Assembly (NCBI GenBank): GCA_002869535.1
Contig: PKUK01000001.1
Location: 310,001-374,000 of the forward strand
Length of the DNA: 64,000 nucleotides
From: Arcobacter sp.
GTDB taxonomy: Bacteria; Campylobacterota; Campylobacteria; Campylobacterales; Arcobacteraceae
Direction: 5' to 3'
This document shows, in pieces, positions 45,346 to 54,782 of the stretch. Every line of letters starts with the position of its first letter. The first letter of the stretch is position 1. The position numbers and the translations under genes are program-made. Under the pieces are notes generated by a model. It had not been told where the DNA came from. It did not search any database and worked only from the letters and a program-made list of their open reading frames with translations.

Positions 45346-46290
45346 TTGAAATTAAAAGATATTGCACATGAATTAGATATAAAATGTGATAGTGATGTTG
45401 AAATAAGTGGATTGAGTACTTTACTTGATTCTACATCAAATGAATTAACATTTTTAGAAAATAAAAAATATGTAAATGATTTAGAAAAAACTACTGCAGC
45501 AGCTGTTTTAGTAAAAGAAGAATTTATATCTAAAGTGCCAGAAAATACTATTGCTTTAGTTTGTGATGAGCCTTATATAAAACTAGCACTTGCTTCAAAA
45601 CTATTTGCACCAAAAGTTGTAGAAACAGATGGCTTAGATTGTGTAGTAGGTGAAAACTGTACAATTATGCCAAATGCTTATTTAGGTAAAAACTCTAAAA
45701 TAGGCAATAACTGTACAATAATGAGTGGTGCTTATATTGGTGATAATGTAAAAATTGGAAATAATACTATCATTTATGCAAATGTTACCGTTTACAGAGA
45801 TTGTAATATAGGTAATGATTGTATAATCCACTCTGGAACAGTAATTGGAAGTGATGGCTTTGGTTTTGCACAAAATAGAGGAAAATACATAAAGATTTAT
45901 CAAAATGGTAATGTAGAAGTTGGCAATGATGTAGAAATTGGAGCAAACTGTACAATAGATAGAGCTGCTTTTAAATCTACAATTATAGGTGATGGGGTAA
46001 GGCTTGATAATCTAGTTCATATTGCCCATAACTGTAAACTTGGAACAGGATGTATATTAACAGGACAAGTTGGACTATCAGGCTCTACAACACTTAATGA
46101 ATATGTTATTATGTGTGGACAAAGTGGAACTGCAGGACATTTAGAGATTGCACCATTTACTACAATTGCAGCTCGTGGTGGAGTAACTAAAAGTATTACA
46201 GAGCCTAAGAAACAGTGGGCTGGTTTTCCTTTAATGGAACATAAGATATGGTTAAAACTACAAATTAGAATTTCAAAATTATTAAAATAA
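45346..46290 (+). CDS. lpxD: UDP-3-O-acylglucosamine N-acyltransferase
   Basis: LpxD adds the second acyl chain in lipid A synthesis from hydroxyacyl-ACP. The N-terminal uridine-binding domain (ISGLSTLLDSTSNELTFLEN) is followed by a left-handed β-helix of hexapeptide repeats (IGNNCTIMSGAYIGDNVKIG). The catalytic histidine is His228 in VHIAHNCKLG. AGFPLMEHKIWLKLQIRI is the usual tail. It starts at TTG 45346 with AAAGGAT upstream, after the ilv genes. It has 314 residues. Confidence 0.93.
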   Translation: MKLKDIAHELDIKCDSDVEISGLSTLLDSTSNELTFLENKKYVNDLEKTTAAAVLVKEEFISKVPENTIALVCDEPYIKLALASKLFAPKVVETDGLDCVVGENCTIMPNAYLGKNSKIGNNCTIMSGAYIGDNVKIGNNTIIYANVTVYRDCNIGNDCIIHSGTVIGSDGFGFAQNRGKYIKIYQNGNVEVGNDVEIGANCTIDRAAFKSTIIGDGVRLDNLVHIAHNCKLGTGCILTGQVGLSGSTTLNEYVIMCGQSGTAGHLEIAPFTTIAARGGVTKSITEPKKQWAGFPLMEHKIWLKLQIRISKLLK

Positions 46291-46303
46291 AGGGTCTCAA
46301 ATA

Positions 46304-48433
46304 GTTAAAAAAATATTATCCTTAATATCACTATTTATAATAGTATATTTTGAGTATGCAACAATTGTATCAGATAAGGCAACAGTTGGGCAAATAGGCT
46401 CTATTTTTGCAGTGTATTCACATACTTATTTTGGGTATTTATCATATGTTTATCTTTTTTTATTAGTATATCCGTTATATAAAATAAACTTTATACAAGA
46501 AGAGAGTAGAGAGTATCTAAAATATTTTGGTGTATTTACATTTCTTTTGTCAGCTTTGATTTTACAATCATTAATTTTTACAAAAAAAGATATATATTCA
46601 GGAGTTATTGGAAATAGTATAGTTGACACACTATACCCTTTTGTTGGATTTGCAGGATTATGGTTATTAGTTCTAATAGGATTTTTAATAGTATTTTTAA
46701 TATTTATTGATGGAAAAGAGATAAAAAAGCTAGATGTGCAAAAAATAGCTTCAAATATTAAAAAAGATGTGGTTTTATTTCAACCAAAACCTTCAGAATC
46801 TAAAAGAGAAAAAAGAAGAGAAGAGAGACTTACTGTAAAAGAAGTAGGTGACACTGCAGAAATATTAATCATGGAAACTTCTTCTGATGAGAAAAAGAGT
46901 AAAAAAGAGAAGCCAGTTGAAGAAAAAATTACTGAAAACAGTGAAGAAAAACACTCTATAATCGTAGATGAATTAGAGGAAAATAAAAAGCTACAAGATG
47001 AAATTGAAGTTGGAGAGTCTGAAAAACCAAAAGACTTTAAACTTCCTAGTAGCAACTTTTTTCAAACTCCTGCAAAAGTCTCTACTTCAAAAATAAATGA
47101 AGATATTATTGATAAAAAGATTGCTGATTTATTAGAAAAATTATTAATGTTTAAAATAGAAGGTGATGTTGTAAGAACTTATACAGGACCTGTTGTTACA
47201 ACATTTGAGTTTAAACCAGCACCCCATGTAAAAGTATCAAAAGTATTAAACTTACAAGATGATTTAGCAATGGCTCTTAAAGCTGAAACAATTAGAATTC
47301 AAGCTCCAATTCCAGGAAAAGATGTAATAGGTATTGAAGTTCCAAATGAAAATATGCATGTAATTTATATAAAAGAGTTACTTGATAGTGAAATATTTAA
47401 TAAAGCCGCATCTCCACTTACTATGATTTTAGGTAAAGATATTGTTGGGAAGCCTTTTATTACAGACCTTAAGAAACTTCCTCATTTACTTATTGCAGGA
47501 ACAACTGGTTCTGGAAAGTCAGTTGGTTTAAATGCAATGATTCTTTCACTTTTATATAGAAATTCACCTGATAATTTAAAACTTATTATGATAGATCCAA
47601 AGATGCTAGAGTTTTCAATTTATAATGATATTCCACATCTTTTAACTCCAGTTATTACAAAACCAAAAGAGGCTATTTTAGCCCTATCAAATATGGTTTT
47701 AGAGATGGAAAGACGTTATACTCTTATGTCTCAAACTAAAACAAAAAACATAGAAAACTATAACGAAAAATCTAAAAAAGAGGCATTTGATCCTTTACCT
47801 TATATTGTTGTTATTATTGATGAGTTAGCAGACCTTATGATGACAAGTGGAAAAGATGTAGAGCTATCTATTGCTAGACTTGCACAAATGGCAAGAGCAA
47901 GTGGTATTCACTTAATAGTCGCAACTCAAAGACCATCTGTAGATGTTGTTACAGGATTGATTAAAGCAAACTTACCAAGTAGAATTTCATACAAAGTAGG
48001 GCAAAAAGTAGATTCTAAAATTATTTTAGATGCAATGGGTGCTGAATCACTACTTGGACGAGGAGATATGTTGTTTACACCTCCTGGAAGTTCAGGGCTT
48101 GTAAGACTTCATGCTCCATGGTCAAAAGAGGATGAAATAGAAAAAGTTGTAGACTTCTTAAAATCACAACGAGAAGTTGAATATGACATGAATTTTGTAA
48201 AAGATAAAGAAGGAACAGGTACTGCTATTTCTAGTGGTGATATGTCAGCGTTAGATGAACTTTATGAAGATGCAAAAGAGGTTGTATTAAATGACAAAAA
48301 AACTTCTATATCATATATACAAAGAAAACTAAGAATTGGTTATAACAGAGCTGCTACAATAGTCGAACAATTGGAGATGACAGGCGTTTTATCTGAGGTA
48401 AATGCAAAATGTAATAGGGATATCTTACTTTAG
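46304..48433 (+). CDS. ftsK: DNA translocase FtsK, start codon apparently lost
   Basis: FtsK pumps DNA at the septum and coordinates chromosome dimer resolution. An N-terminal membrane domain is followed by an acidic-basic linker of about 130 residues, the motor domain with Walker A GTTGSGKS (399-406) and Walker B VVIIDELADLMM, and a γ DNA-reading domain (YIQRKLRIGYNRAATIVEQL). The first membrane helix lies upstream of the first recognisable start (GTG 46412, no ribosome site). Counting from 46304, where AGGG lies 9 bases upstream, the protein begins as KKILSLISLFIIVYFEYATIV after a GTT codon. GTG changed to GTT is the likely cause. Residues are numbered from 46304. Confidence 0.85.
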   Translation, partial: VKKILSLISLFIIVYFEYATIVSDKATVGQIGSIFAVYSHTYFGYLSYVYLFLLVYPLYKINFIQEESREYLKYFGVFTFLLSALILQSLIFTKKDIYSGVIGNSIVDTLYPFVGFAGLWLLVLIGFLIVFLIFIDGKEIKKLDVQKIASNIKKDVVLFQPKPSESKREKRREERLTVKEVGDTAEILIMETSSDEKKSKKEKPVEEKITENSEEKHSIIVDELEENKKLQDEIEVGESEKPKDFKLPSSNFFQTPAKVSTSKINEDIIDKKIADLLEKLLMFKIEGDVVRTYTGPVVTTFEFKPAPHVKVSKVLNLQDDLAMALKAETIRIQAPIPGKDVIGIEVPNENMHVIYIKELLDSEIFNKAASPLTMILGKDIVGKPFITDLKKLPHLLIAGTTGSGKSVGLNAMILSLLYRNSPDNLKLIMIDPKMLEFSIYNDIPHLLTPVITKPKEAILALSNMVLEMERRYTLMSQTKTKNIENYNEKSKKEAFDPLPYIVVIIDELADLMMTSGKDVELSIARLAQMARASGIHLIVATQRPSVDVVTGLIKANLPSRISYKVGQKVDSKIILDAMGAESLLGRGDMLFTPPGSSGLVRLHAPWSKEDEIEKVVDFLKSQREVEYDMNFVKDKEGTGTAISSGDMSALDELYEDAKEVVLNDKKTSISYIQRKLRIGYNRAATIVEQLEMTGVLSEVNAKCNRDILL

Positions 48434-48528
48434 GGCTATAATTAATAAATAATACGTAAATTTTATTATTATTTTAATAATGATTGTGTTATTATATTAA
48501 TTATATTAAGAGTAAGAAGGAGTATGTT

Positions 48529-49071
48529 ATGAATACAAGTATTGTAGGAAGACACATAGAATTAACAGATGCGATAAAAGACTATGTAAATAGTTCAGTA
48601 GAAATTTTTAAAAAGTATAACTTAGATATTATTTCAGTTAATTCTATTATTGATAAAGAAGAGAGAAACAGTAAGCCTGTATTCGTTTTTGAATTTACAT
48701 TAAATGTAGCACATTTAGATACAATTGTTGTAAAACAAAAAGATAAAGATTTATACACAGCAGTTGATATTGCAGTTGATAGAGTTTCAAAAGTTTTAAG
48801 AAGACATCATGATAAAGTAAGTGCTCACAAAGCTACAAAGCTTACAGAGGTTGTTTCAACAGAAATTGAAGATGCAATTGCAGCTGAATTAGATAAATTT
48901 GAAAGTGAAATTATTCCAGTAAGATTAGCTTCATATAAGCCAGTAGATATTGAAGAGGCATTAACTGAACTTAAAGGTTCTAGTGCTGTATTTAAAGTTT
49001 TCTATGACAAAGATGATAATATGAGAGTATTATATAGAACAAGTGAAGAAGGAAAATTTGGTTTATACTAA
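48529..49071 (+). CDS. hpf: Long-type ribosome hibernation promoting factor
   Basis: It binds the 30S decoding region and promotes ribosome dimer formation in resting cells. The N-terminal domain has STVGRH-like TSIVGRHIELTDAIKDYV and the C-terminal dimerisation domain has KPVDIEEALTELKGSSAVF and NMRVLYRTSEEGKFGL. It is the long form with 180 residues. ATG 48529 is the correct start, with AAGGAG before it; an upstream ATG at 48484 lacks this. A terminator follows. Confidence 0.9.
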   Translation: MNTSIVGRHIELTDAIKDYVNSSVEIFKKYNLDIISVNSIIDKEERNSKPVFVFEFTLNVAHLDTIVVKQKDKDLYTAVDIAVDRVSKVLRRHHDKVSAHKATKLTEVVSTEIEDAIAAELDKFESEIIPVRLASYKPVDIEEALTELKGSSAVFKVFYDKDDNMRVLYRTSEEGKFGLY

Positions 49072-49090
49072 AATTTTTTAGAGAATTATT

Positions 49091-49130
49091 AAAAAAGGGT
49101 GTTAGTCTTGTGGCTAACGCCCTTTTTTTT
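49091..49130 (+). terminator. Intrinsic terminator after hpf
   Basis: AGGGTGTTAG pairs with CTAACGCCCT (one G-U pair) around an 8-base loop, followed by eight T residues and preceded by A-rich sequence. It is a strong Rho-independent terminator and could work from both sides. Confidence 0.92.
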
Positions 49131-49132
49131 GT

Positions 49133-49138
49133 TATAAT
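49133..49138 (+). promoter_or_regulatory. -10 element for der
   Basis: TATAAT directly after the terminator T-tract, 26 bases before the der ATG. The T-rich stretch upstream is typical of ε-type promoters without a -35 box. Confidence 0.6.
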
Positions 49139-49164
49139 ACGAAATTGAAAAAATTAGGACATAG

Positions 49165-50607
49165 ATGCAAGCAGTTAATAGTAAAGATGAATTAAAGAAA
49201 ATAGCTTTAGTTGGACAGCCAAATGTTGGTAAAAGTTCACTTTTTAATAGAATAGCAAAACAAAGAATAGCCATAGTATCAGAACAAGCAGGTACTACAA
49301 GAGATGTAAGAAAACATGAAGTAGACATATTTGATAAAAAAGCATTGATGTTAGATACCGGTGGTATAGATGAAACAAATGATGCAATCTTTTCAACAGT
49401 AAAAAGAAAAGCTGTAGAGACTGCAAAAGAGGCTGATATAATACTTTTTATGGTAGATGGTAAAAAGCTTCCAGATGATAAAGATAAAGAATTATTTTAT
49501 GAGCTTCAAGCCTTAGGAAAAAAATTAGCATTAGTCGTAAATAAAATTGATAATGATAAAGAAAAAGAGAGACTTTGGGATTTCTTTGAATTTGGTATTA
49601 AAGATGAAAATCTTTTTGGAATATCAGTTTCTCATAATAGAGGTACAAAAGATTTATTTGATTGGATTTATAATGTCTTACCAGAATTACCAGAGAGTGA
49701 AATCATAAAAAACAGAGAAATTTTAGGTGATGATGAAGAGTATGCAGAAGGCGAATATCCTTTAGAAGATGAAAAGATTGTTGAAGAAGTTGATGATAAT
49801 AATATTAAAGTAGCCATTATAGGTAGAGTTAATGTTGGTAAATCATCTATTCTTAATGCTTTAATAGGAGAAGAGAGATCTGTTGTCTCACCAATAGCAG
49901 GGACAACAATAGATCCTGTTGATGAGTCCTTTGAGTATAAAGATAAAAATATCACTTTTGTTGATACTGCTGGATTAAGAAGAAGAGGAAGTATTGAAGG
50001 AATTGAAAAATTTGCTTTAATGAGAACAAAAGAGATGCTTAAAAAAGCAAATCTTGCTTTAGTGGTATTGGATGCTTCTTCTGAACTTGTTGATTTAGAT
50101 GAAAAAATTGCTGGGCTAGTTGATGAATATGGATTAGGTACAATTATTGTTTTAAACAAATGGGATGAGAATATGGATACCTTCCAAAAAATACAAGAGA
50201 CAGTTCGAAGCAAATTTAAATTTCTATATTATGCTCCAATAATTGCTGTATCTGCAAAGACTGGTAGAAGTATAGATAAACTAAAAGATAAATTAATTGA
50301 GATTCATGATAATTATAGTCAAAGAGTCTCTACTTCTGATTTAAATAGAATTATTGAACATGCACTAGTAAGGCATGCTCTACCAAGTCCAAATGGGGCA
50401 TACTTAAGAATATACTATACAACGCAATTTGAGACAAAACCTCCAAGAATTGCACTTATTATGAATAAGCCAAATTTATTACATTTCTCATATAAAAGAT
50501 ATTTAATTAATATTTTAAGAGAACAATTGAATTTTGAAGGAACACCTATTCATATTTTAACTCGTAAAAAAGGGCAAAGAGAAGAGGAAGAAGATACAGC
50601 TCAATAA
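49165..50607 (+). CDS. der: Ribosome-assembly GTPase Der (EngA)
   Basis: Der is an essential double-GTPase for 50S ribosome maturation. Its first G1 motif is GQPNVGKS (17-24) and the second GRVNVGKS (from residue 220), with switch motifs GTTRD and GTTIDPVD, G3 DTGG and DTAG, and G4 NKID and NKWD. An acidic linker (DDEEYAEGEYPLEDEKI) joins the two domains, and a KH-like domain ends the protein. It has 480 residues. AGGAC precedes the ATG. Confidence 0.96.
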   Translation: MQAVNSKDELKKIALVGQPNVGKSSLFNRIAKQRIAIVSEQAGTTRDVRKHEVDIFDKKALMLDTGGIDETNDAIFSTVKRKAVETAKEADIILFMVDGKKLPDDKDKELFYELQALGKKLALVVNKIDNDKEKERLWDFFEFGIKDENLFGISVSHNRGTKDLFDWIYNVLPELPESEIIKNREILGDDEEYAEGEYPLEDEKIVEEVDDNNIKVAIIGRVNVGKSSILNALIGEERSVVSPIAGTTIDPVDESFEYKDKNITFVDTAGLRRRGSIEGIEKFALMRTKEMLKKANLALVVLDASSELVDLDEKIAGLVDEYGLGTIIVLNKWDENMDTFQKIQETVRSKFKFLYYAPIIAVSAKTGRSIDKLKDKLIEIHDNYSQRVSTSDLNRIIEHALVRHALPSPNGAYLRIYYTTQFETKPPRIALIMNKPNLLHFSYKRYLINILREQLNFEGTPIHILTRKKGQREEEEDTAQ

Positions 50608-50622
50608 ACAAAAGGAGTTTTT

Positions 50623-52206
50623 TTGTTTAAAAATATTAAAAATGATGTTTTAGGTGGTATAACTGCTGCAGTTGTCGCTTTACCATTAGCTTTGGCTTTT
50701 GGAGTTGCAAGTGGCGCAGGTGCACAAGCTGGGATTTATGGGGCAATAATACTTGGTTTTTTTGCTGCACTATTTGGGGGAACTGCAACTCAAATATCAG
50801 GTCCTACTGGTCCTATGACTGTAATAATTGCTGCTGCAATTGTATCTTTCCAAAATGATTTAGCATCTGTAATGACAGTAATATTTTTAGCTGGATTAAT
50901 TCAAATATCATTTGGGTTTTCAGGTATTGGTAAGTGGATTAAATTTATTCCTTACCCTGTTATTTCTGGTTTTATGTCAGGAATTGGGGTTATTATTATA
51001 ATCTTACAAATCAACCCTTTTTTAGGAGTTGATGGTTTTGGTTCAGTTATTCAAACCCTAGTTGAGATTCCAAACACTTTACATTTAGCCAATGATGACT
51101 CTTTAGTAATTGCATATATTACTTTAATCATAATGTTTTTAACACCTAAAGTAATAACAAAAATTATACCTTCTGCTTTAATTGCACTTATTGTCATGAC
51201 AATTTTTACAATCTATTATGGCTTTGAGGTAAAAGTTATAGGGGAAATACCAACTTCTTTACCAGAGTTTGTTCTTCCTTTTAATTTTGATGTTCTTAAA
51301 TTAAGTGATATATTGATGTATGCAGTTACCTTGGCACTTCTAGGAACTATTGATACCCTTTTAACTTCATTAGTTGCTGATTCCATGACAAAAACTAAGC
51401 ATAGACCAAACAAAGAGTTAATAGGGCAGGGTATTGGAAATACACTTTGTTCATTTGTTGGTGGAATACCAGGTGCAGGTGCAACCATGAGAACTGTTAT
51501 AAATATAAAAAGTGGTGGTAAAACAAATATTTCAGGAATGACTCACTCAATTATGCTTTTGATAACAGTAGTATTTTTTGCAAAATATGCTGCACAAGTA
51601 CCTTTAGCTGTATTATCTGGGATTTTGATAAAAGTTGGTGTTGATATTATTGATTATAGATTTTTTAGAATTATGAAAGTTTTACATAAAAATGATTTAC
51701 TAATCATGATTACAGTATTACTTTTAACTGTATTTGTAGATTTGATTATGGCTGTTGGTGCAGGTATTACATTTGCTGCAATATCGGCTGTTTACAAAAT
51801 ATCTAAACAGACAAGAATACAAACAATAAAATCTTTTAAAGATAGTCCTTTTGATATAGATATTGACAATTATGATATAAGAATATTAAAAATTGATGGA
51901 GCATTTTTCTTTGGAAGTGCTATGTTACTAGAGCGAAGAATAAAAAAAGTTTTAAGAGCTAAACATATTATTATTGATTGTAAAAATATACCTTTTTTAG
52001 ATATCTCAGCAATTATTACTATAGAAGAGACGATAAACTTACTAAATGAGTATGGTATAAAGGTTTCACTTGTAGTAAAAGAGAGAGATAGAAGAAGACT
52101 TGTTAAAATTGAAGATAGTGAACTATTCAAAAGTATCAAAATATATAAAGATATAGATTTAGCAATAAATGAGATACAAAAAGAGAAGTTGCATATAAAT
52201 GAATAA
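50623..52206 (+). CDS. SulP/SLC26 family anion transporter
   Basis: It is a membrane transporter for sulfate, bicarbonate or similar anions with about twelve helices and a C-terminal STAS domain. The core ALPLALAFGVASGAGAQAGI and the motif ATQISGPTGPMTVI are typical. The STAS part contains HIIIDCKNIPFLDISAIITI. It has 527 residues. The start is TTG at 50623 with AAAGGAG upstream. The last 8 bases overlap hemD. The substrate is not evident; in autotrophs such proteins are often bicarbonate importers. Confidence 0.88.
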   Translation: MFKNIKNDVLGGITAAVVALPLALAFGVASGAGAQAGIYGAIILGFFAALFGGTATQISGPTGPMTVIIAAAIVSFQNDLASVMTVIFLAGLIQISFGFSGIGKWIKFIPYPVISGFMSGIGVIIIILQINPFLGVDGFGSVIQTLVEIPNTLHLANDDSLVIAYITLIIMFLTPKVITKIIPSALIALIVMTIFTIYYGFEVKVIGEIPTSLPEFVLPFNFDVLKLSDILMYAVTLALLGTIDTLLTSLVADSMTKTKHRPNKELIGQGIGNTLCSFVGGIPGAGATMRTVINIKSGGKTNISGMTHSIMLLITVVFFAKYAAQVPLAVLSGILIKVGVDIIDYRFFRIMKVLHKNDLLIMITVLLLTVFVDLIMAVGAGITFAAISAVYKISKQTRIQTIKSFKDSPFDIDIDNYDIRILKIDGAFFFGSAMLLERRIKKVLRAKHIIIDCKNIPFLDISAIITIEETINLLNEYGIKVSLVVKERDRRRLVKIEDSELFKSIKIYKDIDLAINEIQKEKLHINE

Positions 52207-52831
52207 TATTATTTTATTATCAAATGTAAAATATGATGGTGTTACTAGTCTGCCTGTCTTCGATATTGAGTATTTAGATATAAAAATTGACTTAGAAAAA
52301 TATGATTCATTGATATTTACTTCCAAAAATGCTATTTATGCCCTTGATAAATTAAATATGCCCTGGGAAAAATTAGATTCATATGCAATTGCAGAAAAAA
52401 CTTCAAATATTTTAAAAAAATATAACTCAAAAGTAGTCTTTACTGGTACTCATTCACATGGTGATGAGTTTGCTTATGAGTTGATTCCTTTATTAAAAAA
52501 TAAAAAAGTTTTATATGTAAAGGGTGAAAAGAGTGTTTCAAAATTATTTAATATCTTAAAAGATAACAAAATAAACATAGATGAACTTACGGTATATAAA
52601 ACAATATGCAGTAAAAAAGAGTTTAAAGCCCCTTCTTTACACTCAATTATTATATTTACTTCTCCTTCATGTATAAAATGTTTTTTTGATAAAATAGCTT
52701 GGAATGAGACATATAAAGCTATAGTCATAGGAAAAACAACGGCAAAATATATGCCAAAAAATATAGAATATAAAATATCTCCTATTCAATCAATTGACTC
52801 TTGTATTGAACTAGCAAAAAAATTTCAATAA
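52199..52831 (+). CDS. hemD: Uroporphyrinogen-III synthase
   Basis: HemD cyclises hydroxymethylbilane with inversion of ring D to give the precursor of haem, sirohaem and B12. HemD proteins are poorly conserved. Supporting signs are SLIFTSKNAIYAL, the later IIIFTSPSCIKCFF and YKAIVIGKTTAKYM, each matching the family pattern F(T/S)Sxx(G/A)(V/I). Length is 210 residues. It overlaps the SulP gene by 8 bases and lies before the probable 6S RNA. Confidence 0.8.
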   Translation: MNNIILLSNVKYDGVTSLPVFDIEYLDIKIDLEKYDSLIFTSKNAIYALDKLNMPWEKLDSYAIAEKTSNILKKYNSKVVFTGTHSHGDEFAYELIPLLKNKKVLYVKGEKSVSKLFNILKDNKINIDELTVYKTICSKKEFKAPSLHSIIIFTSPSCIKCFFDKIAWNETYKAIVIGKTTAKYMPKNIEYKISPIQSIDSCIELAKKFQ

Positions 52832-52873
52832 AATTAATCTTTAATTCAATCATAATTAGGTAAAATAATATTA

Positions 52874-53042
52874 TCTAAGTAGTTCGGGATTTCCATTGTT
52901 GAGGGTCCGATACTGTTTTTTTGTGCGTAATGTAATTATTTGGTGTGAAGCGTTTACTTTTAGTATTTCTGCTCCTAAAATATAATTCTTATGTGCTAGT
53001 GTTGGCTTTTAGGGCCGGTTTGATGGTTAACGGCTACTTGGA
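52874..53042 (+). ncRNA. ssrS: Probable 6S RNA
   Basis: The 237-base gap between hemD and purD holds a structured segment. TCTAAGTAG at 52874-52882 pairs with CTACTTGGA at 53034-53042 to close it, and an inner TTCCATTG / TTAACGG pairing continues the long imperfect rod. A TAAAAT -10 box at 52861-52866 fits a start near 52873. The size of about 170 bases and rod-like closing fit 6S RNA, the regulator that mimics an open promoter and binds RNA polymerase. I recall that 6S RNA lies upstream of purD in Helicobacter. The assignment is by structure and neighbour, not by sequence identity. Confidence 0.65.
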
Positions 53043-53068
53043 AACTTACAACTTTAAGGAAAATCATA

Positions 53069-54337
53069 GTGAATATTTTAATACTTGGTAGTGGAGGTAG
53101 AGAATACTCTATTGGATTAGCTATATATAAAGAGAATAAACACAATATATATTTTATGCCAGGAAATGGCGCAACTGATAATTTAGGTACTAATATAAAT
53201 ATAAAAGATTATAACGAATTAGCTTTATGGGCAAAAGAAAACAGTATTGATTTAACAATTGTAGGACCAGAAGCTCCTTTAGTAGATGGAGTTGTAGATA
53301 TTTTTAAAGAGAATGATTTAACTATATTTGGACCAAGTGCAGCAGCTGCTAGACTTGAAGGTTCAAAAGTTTATATGAAAAATATATTAAAAAAATATAA
53401 TATTCCAACAGCAGCATTTATAGAAACAAGTAATGAAAATGAAGCTCATAGCTTCATTGATGATATGAACAAAACACCAATAGTAGTAAAAGCAGATGGT
53501 TTGTGTGCAGGAAAAGGTGTAATTATAGCTCAATCAAAAGATGAAGCTAAGCAAGCTGTTTCAGATATGCTTAGTGGTGAATCTTTTGGAGATGCAGGAA
53601 CATCAGTTGTTGTTGAAGAGTTTTTAGATGGATATGAGTTATCTATTTTTGCCATTTGTGATGGTGAAAATTATAAAGTATTACCAGCTGCACAAGATCA
53701 TAAGAGAATAGGGGATGGGGATACTGGGCCAAATACAGGTGGAATGGGCGCATATGCACCAACCCCTTTAGTAAATGATGATATTTATAAAAAAGTTGAA
53801 GAGAGAGTTATTAAACCAACTCTAGAAGGTATGAAAAATGAGGGTGCTCCTTTTGAGGGTGTTCTTTTTATTGGTGTAATGGTTGTAGATGGTGAACCAA
53901 TTATTTTAGAATATAATGTAAGATTTGGTGATCCAGAGTGTGAAATAATAATGCCGTTACTTGAAACTCCTGTTTCTGAACTTTTTTATAAGGGTGCAAC
54001 AAAAGATTTAAAATCTTTAGATATCAAGATTAAAAATGAATTTGGTGTTGGTGTTGTTATGGCTAGTAAAAACTATCCATATAGTTCAAGTGAAGCAGCA
54101 GAAATTATTGTTGATGATATAGTTGATGGAGATATTTTAAATAATACACATATCTCATATGCCGGTGTTGAAAAAGAAGATGACAAGCTTTTTGCAACAG
54201 GTGGAAGAGTTTTAGTATGTGTTGGCTTTGGTAAAAGCATAAAACAAGCAAGAGATAGAGCATATGCGTTATGTGGGCAGGTTCATTTTGCTGGCAAAAA
54301 ATGTAGAACAGATATCGCATATCAAGCACTAAAGTAG
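53069..54337 (+). CDS. purD: Phosphoribosylamine-glycine ligase
   Basis: PurD joins glycine to phosphoribosylamine in purine synthesis. It has the N-terminal [15 protein letters not shown], the ATP-grasp blocks [20 protein letters not shown] and [15 protein letters not shown], the [21 protein letters not shown] signature (core [20 protein letters not shown]), and [11 protein letters not shown] for metal binding. It has 422 residues. The start is GTG at 53069 with AAGGA upstream, after the probable 6S RNA. Confidence 0.96.
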   Translation: MNILILGSGGREYSIGLAIYKENKHNIYFMPGNGATDNLGTNINIKDYNELALWAKENSIDLTIVGPEAPLVDGVVDIFKENDLTIFGPSAAAARLEGSKVYMKNILKKYNIPTAAFIETSNENEAHSFIDDMNKTPIVVKADGLCAGKGVIIAQSKDEAKQAVSDMLSGESFGDAGTSVVVEEFLDGYELSIFAICDGENYKVLPAAQDHKRIGDGDTGPNTGGMGAYAPTPLVNDDIYKKVEERVIKPTLEGMKNEGAPFEGVLFIGVMVVDGEPIILEYNVRFGDPECEIIMPLLETPVSELFYKGATKDLKSLDIKIKNEFGVGVVMASKNYPYSSSEAAEIIVDDIVDGDILNNTHISYAGVEKEDDKLFATGGRVLVCVGFGKSIKQARDRAYALCGQVHFAGKKCRTDIAYQALK

Positions 54338-54341
54338 TTTT

Positions 54342-54782
54342 ATGACTCAAAAGAATGATATGAATAACTTGCAACTAGCTACAATTAATTCAAGAATTAA
54401 AGCATTTATAATTGATGATGTGTTAATCACGTTGATTGTATTGATTATTTTTTGGGATACAATTTCTAAAAATGATAGTGATTTAACTACGGTTTTAGTT
54501 TTAATGAATGAGTTTGTTTTACAGGTATTAGTGTTGAAGTTTATCTATCAAACATTTTTTGTATGGTATTATGGTGCAACTGTTGGTAAAATAATAGCAA
54601 AAGTAAGGGTTGTTGACTTTGATGACCTTTCTAGAGTTAATTTAATCCAATCAGCTTTAAGATCTTTTGGTAGAATCTTAAGTGAAATGTTTTTTTATAT
54701 AGGGTTTATATTCTCATTTTTTAATGATGGTAGACAAACATTTCATGACAAAATTTCAAAAACATTGGTTATAGATGCGTAA
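54342..54782 (+). CDS. RDD-family membrane protein
   Basis: It is a 146-residue membrane protein with three helices. The RDD signature is seen as SRIKAFIIDDVLITLIV at the N-terminus (R followed by two aspartates) and TVGKIIAKVRVVD in the middle, with the ending GRQTFHDKISKTLVI. The family has no uniform function. It starts 4 bases after purD and overlaps lptD by 8 bases. Confidence 0.85.
   Translation: MTQKNDMNNLQLATINSRIKAFIIDDVLITLIVLIIFWDTISKNDSDLTTVLVLMNEFVLQVLVLKFIYQTFFVWYYGATVGKIIAKVRVVDFDDLSRVNLIQSALRSFGRILSEMFFYIGFIFSFFNDGRQTFHDKISKTLVIDA

Noticed and set aside
49668-50213. Long minus-strand ORFs opposite der, pnp, moeA-type and other genes
   Set aside because: They mirror strongly conserved genes, have no ribosome sites or family motifs, and arise from AT-rich codon use.
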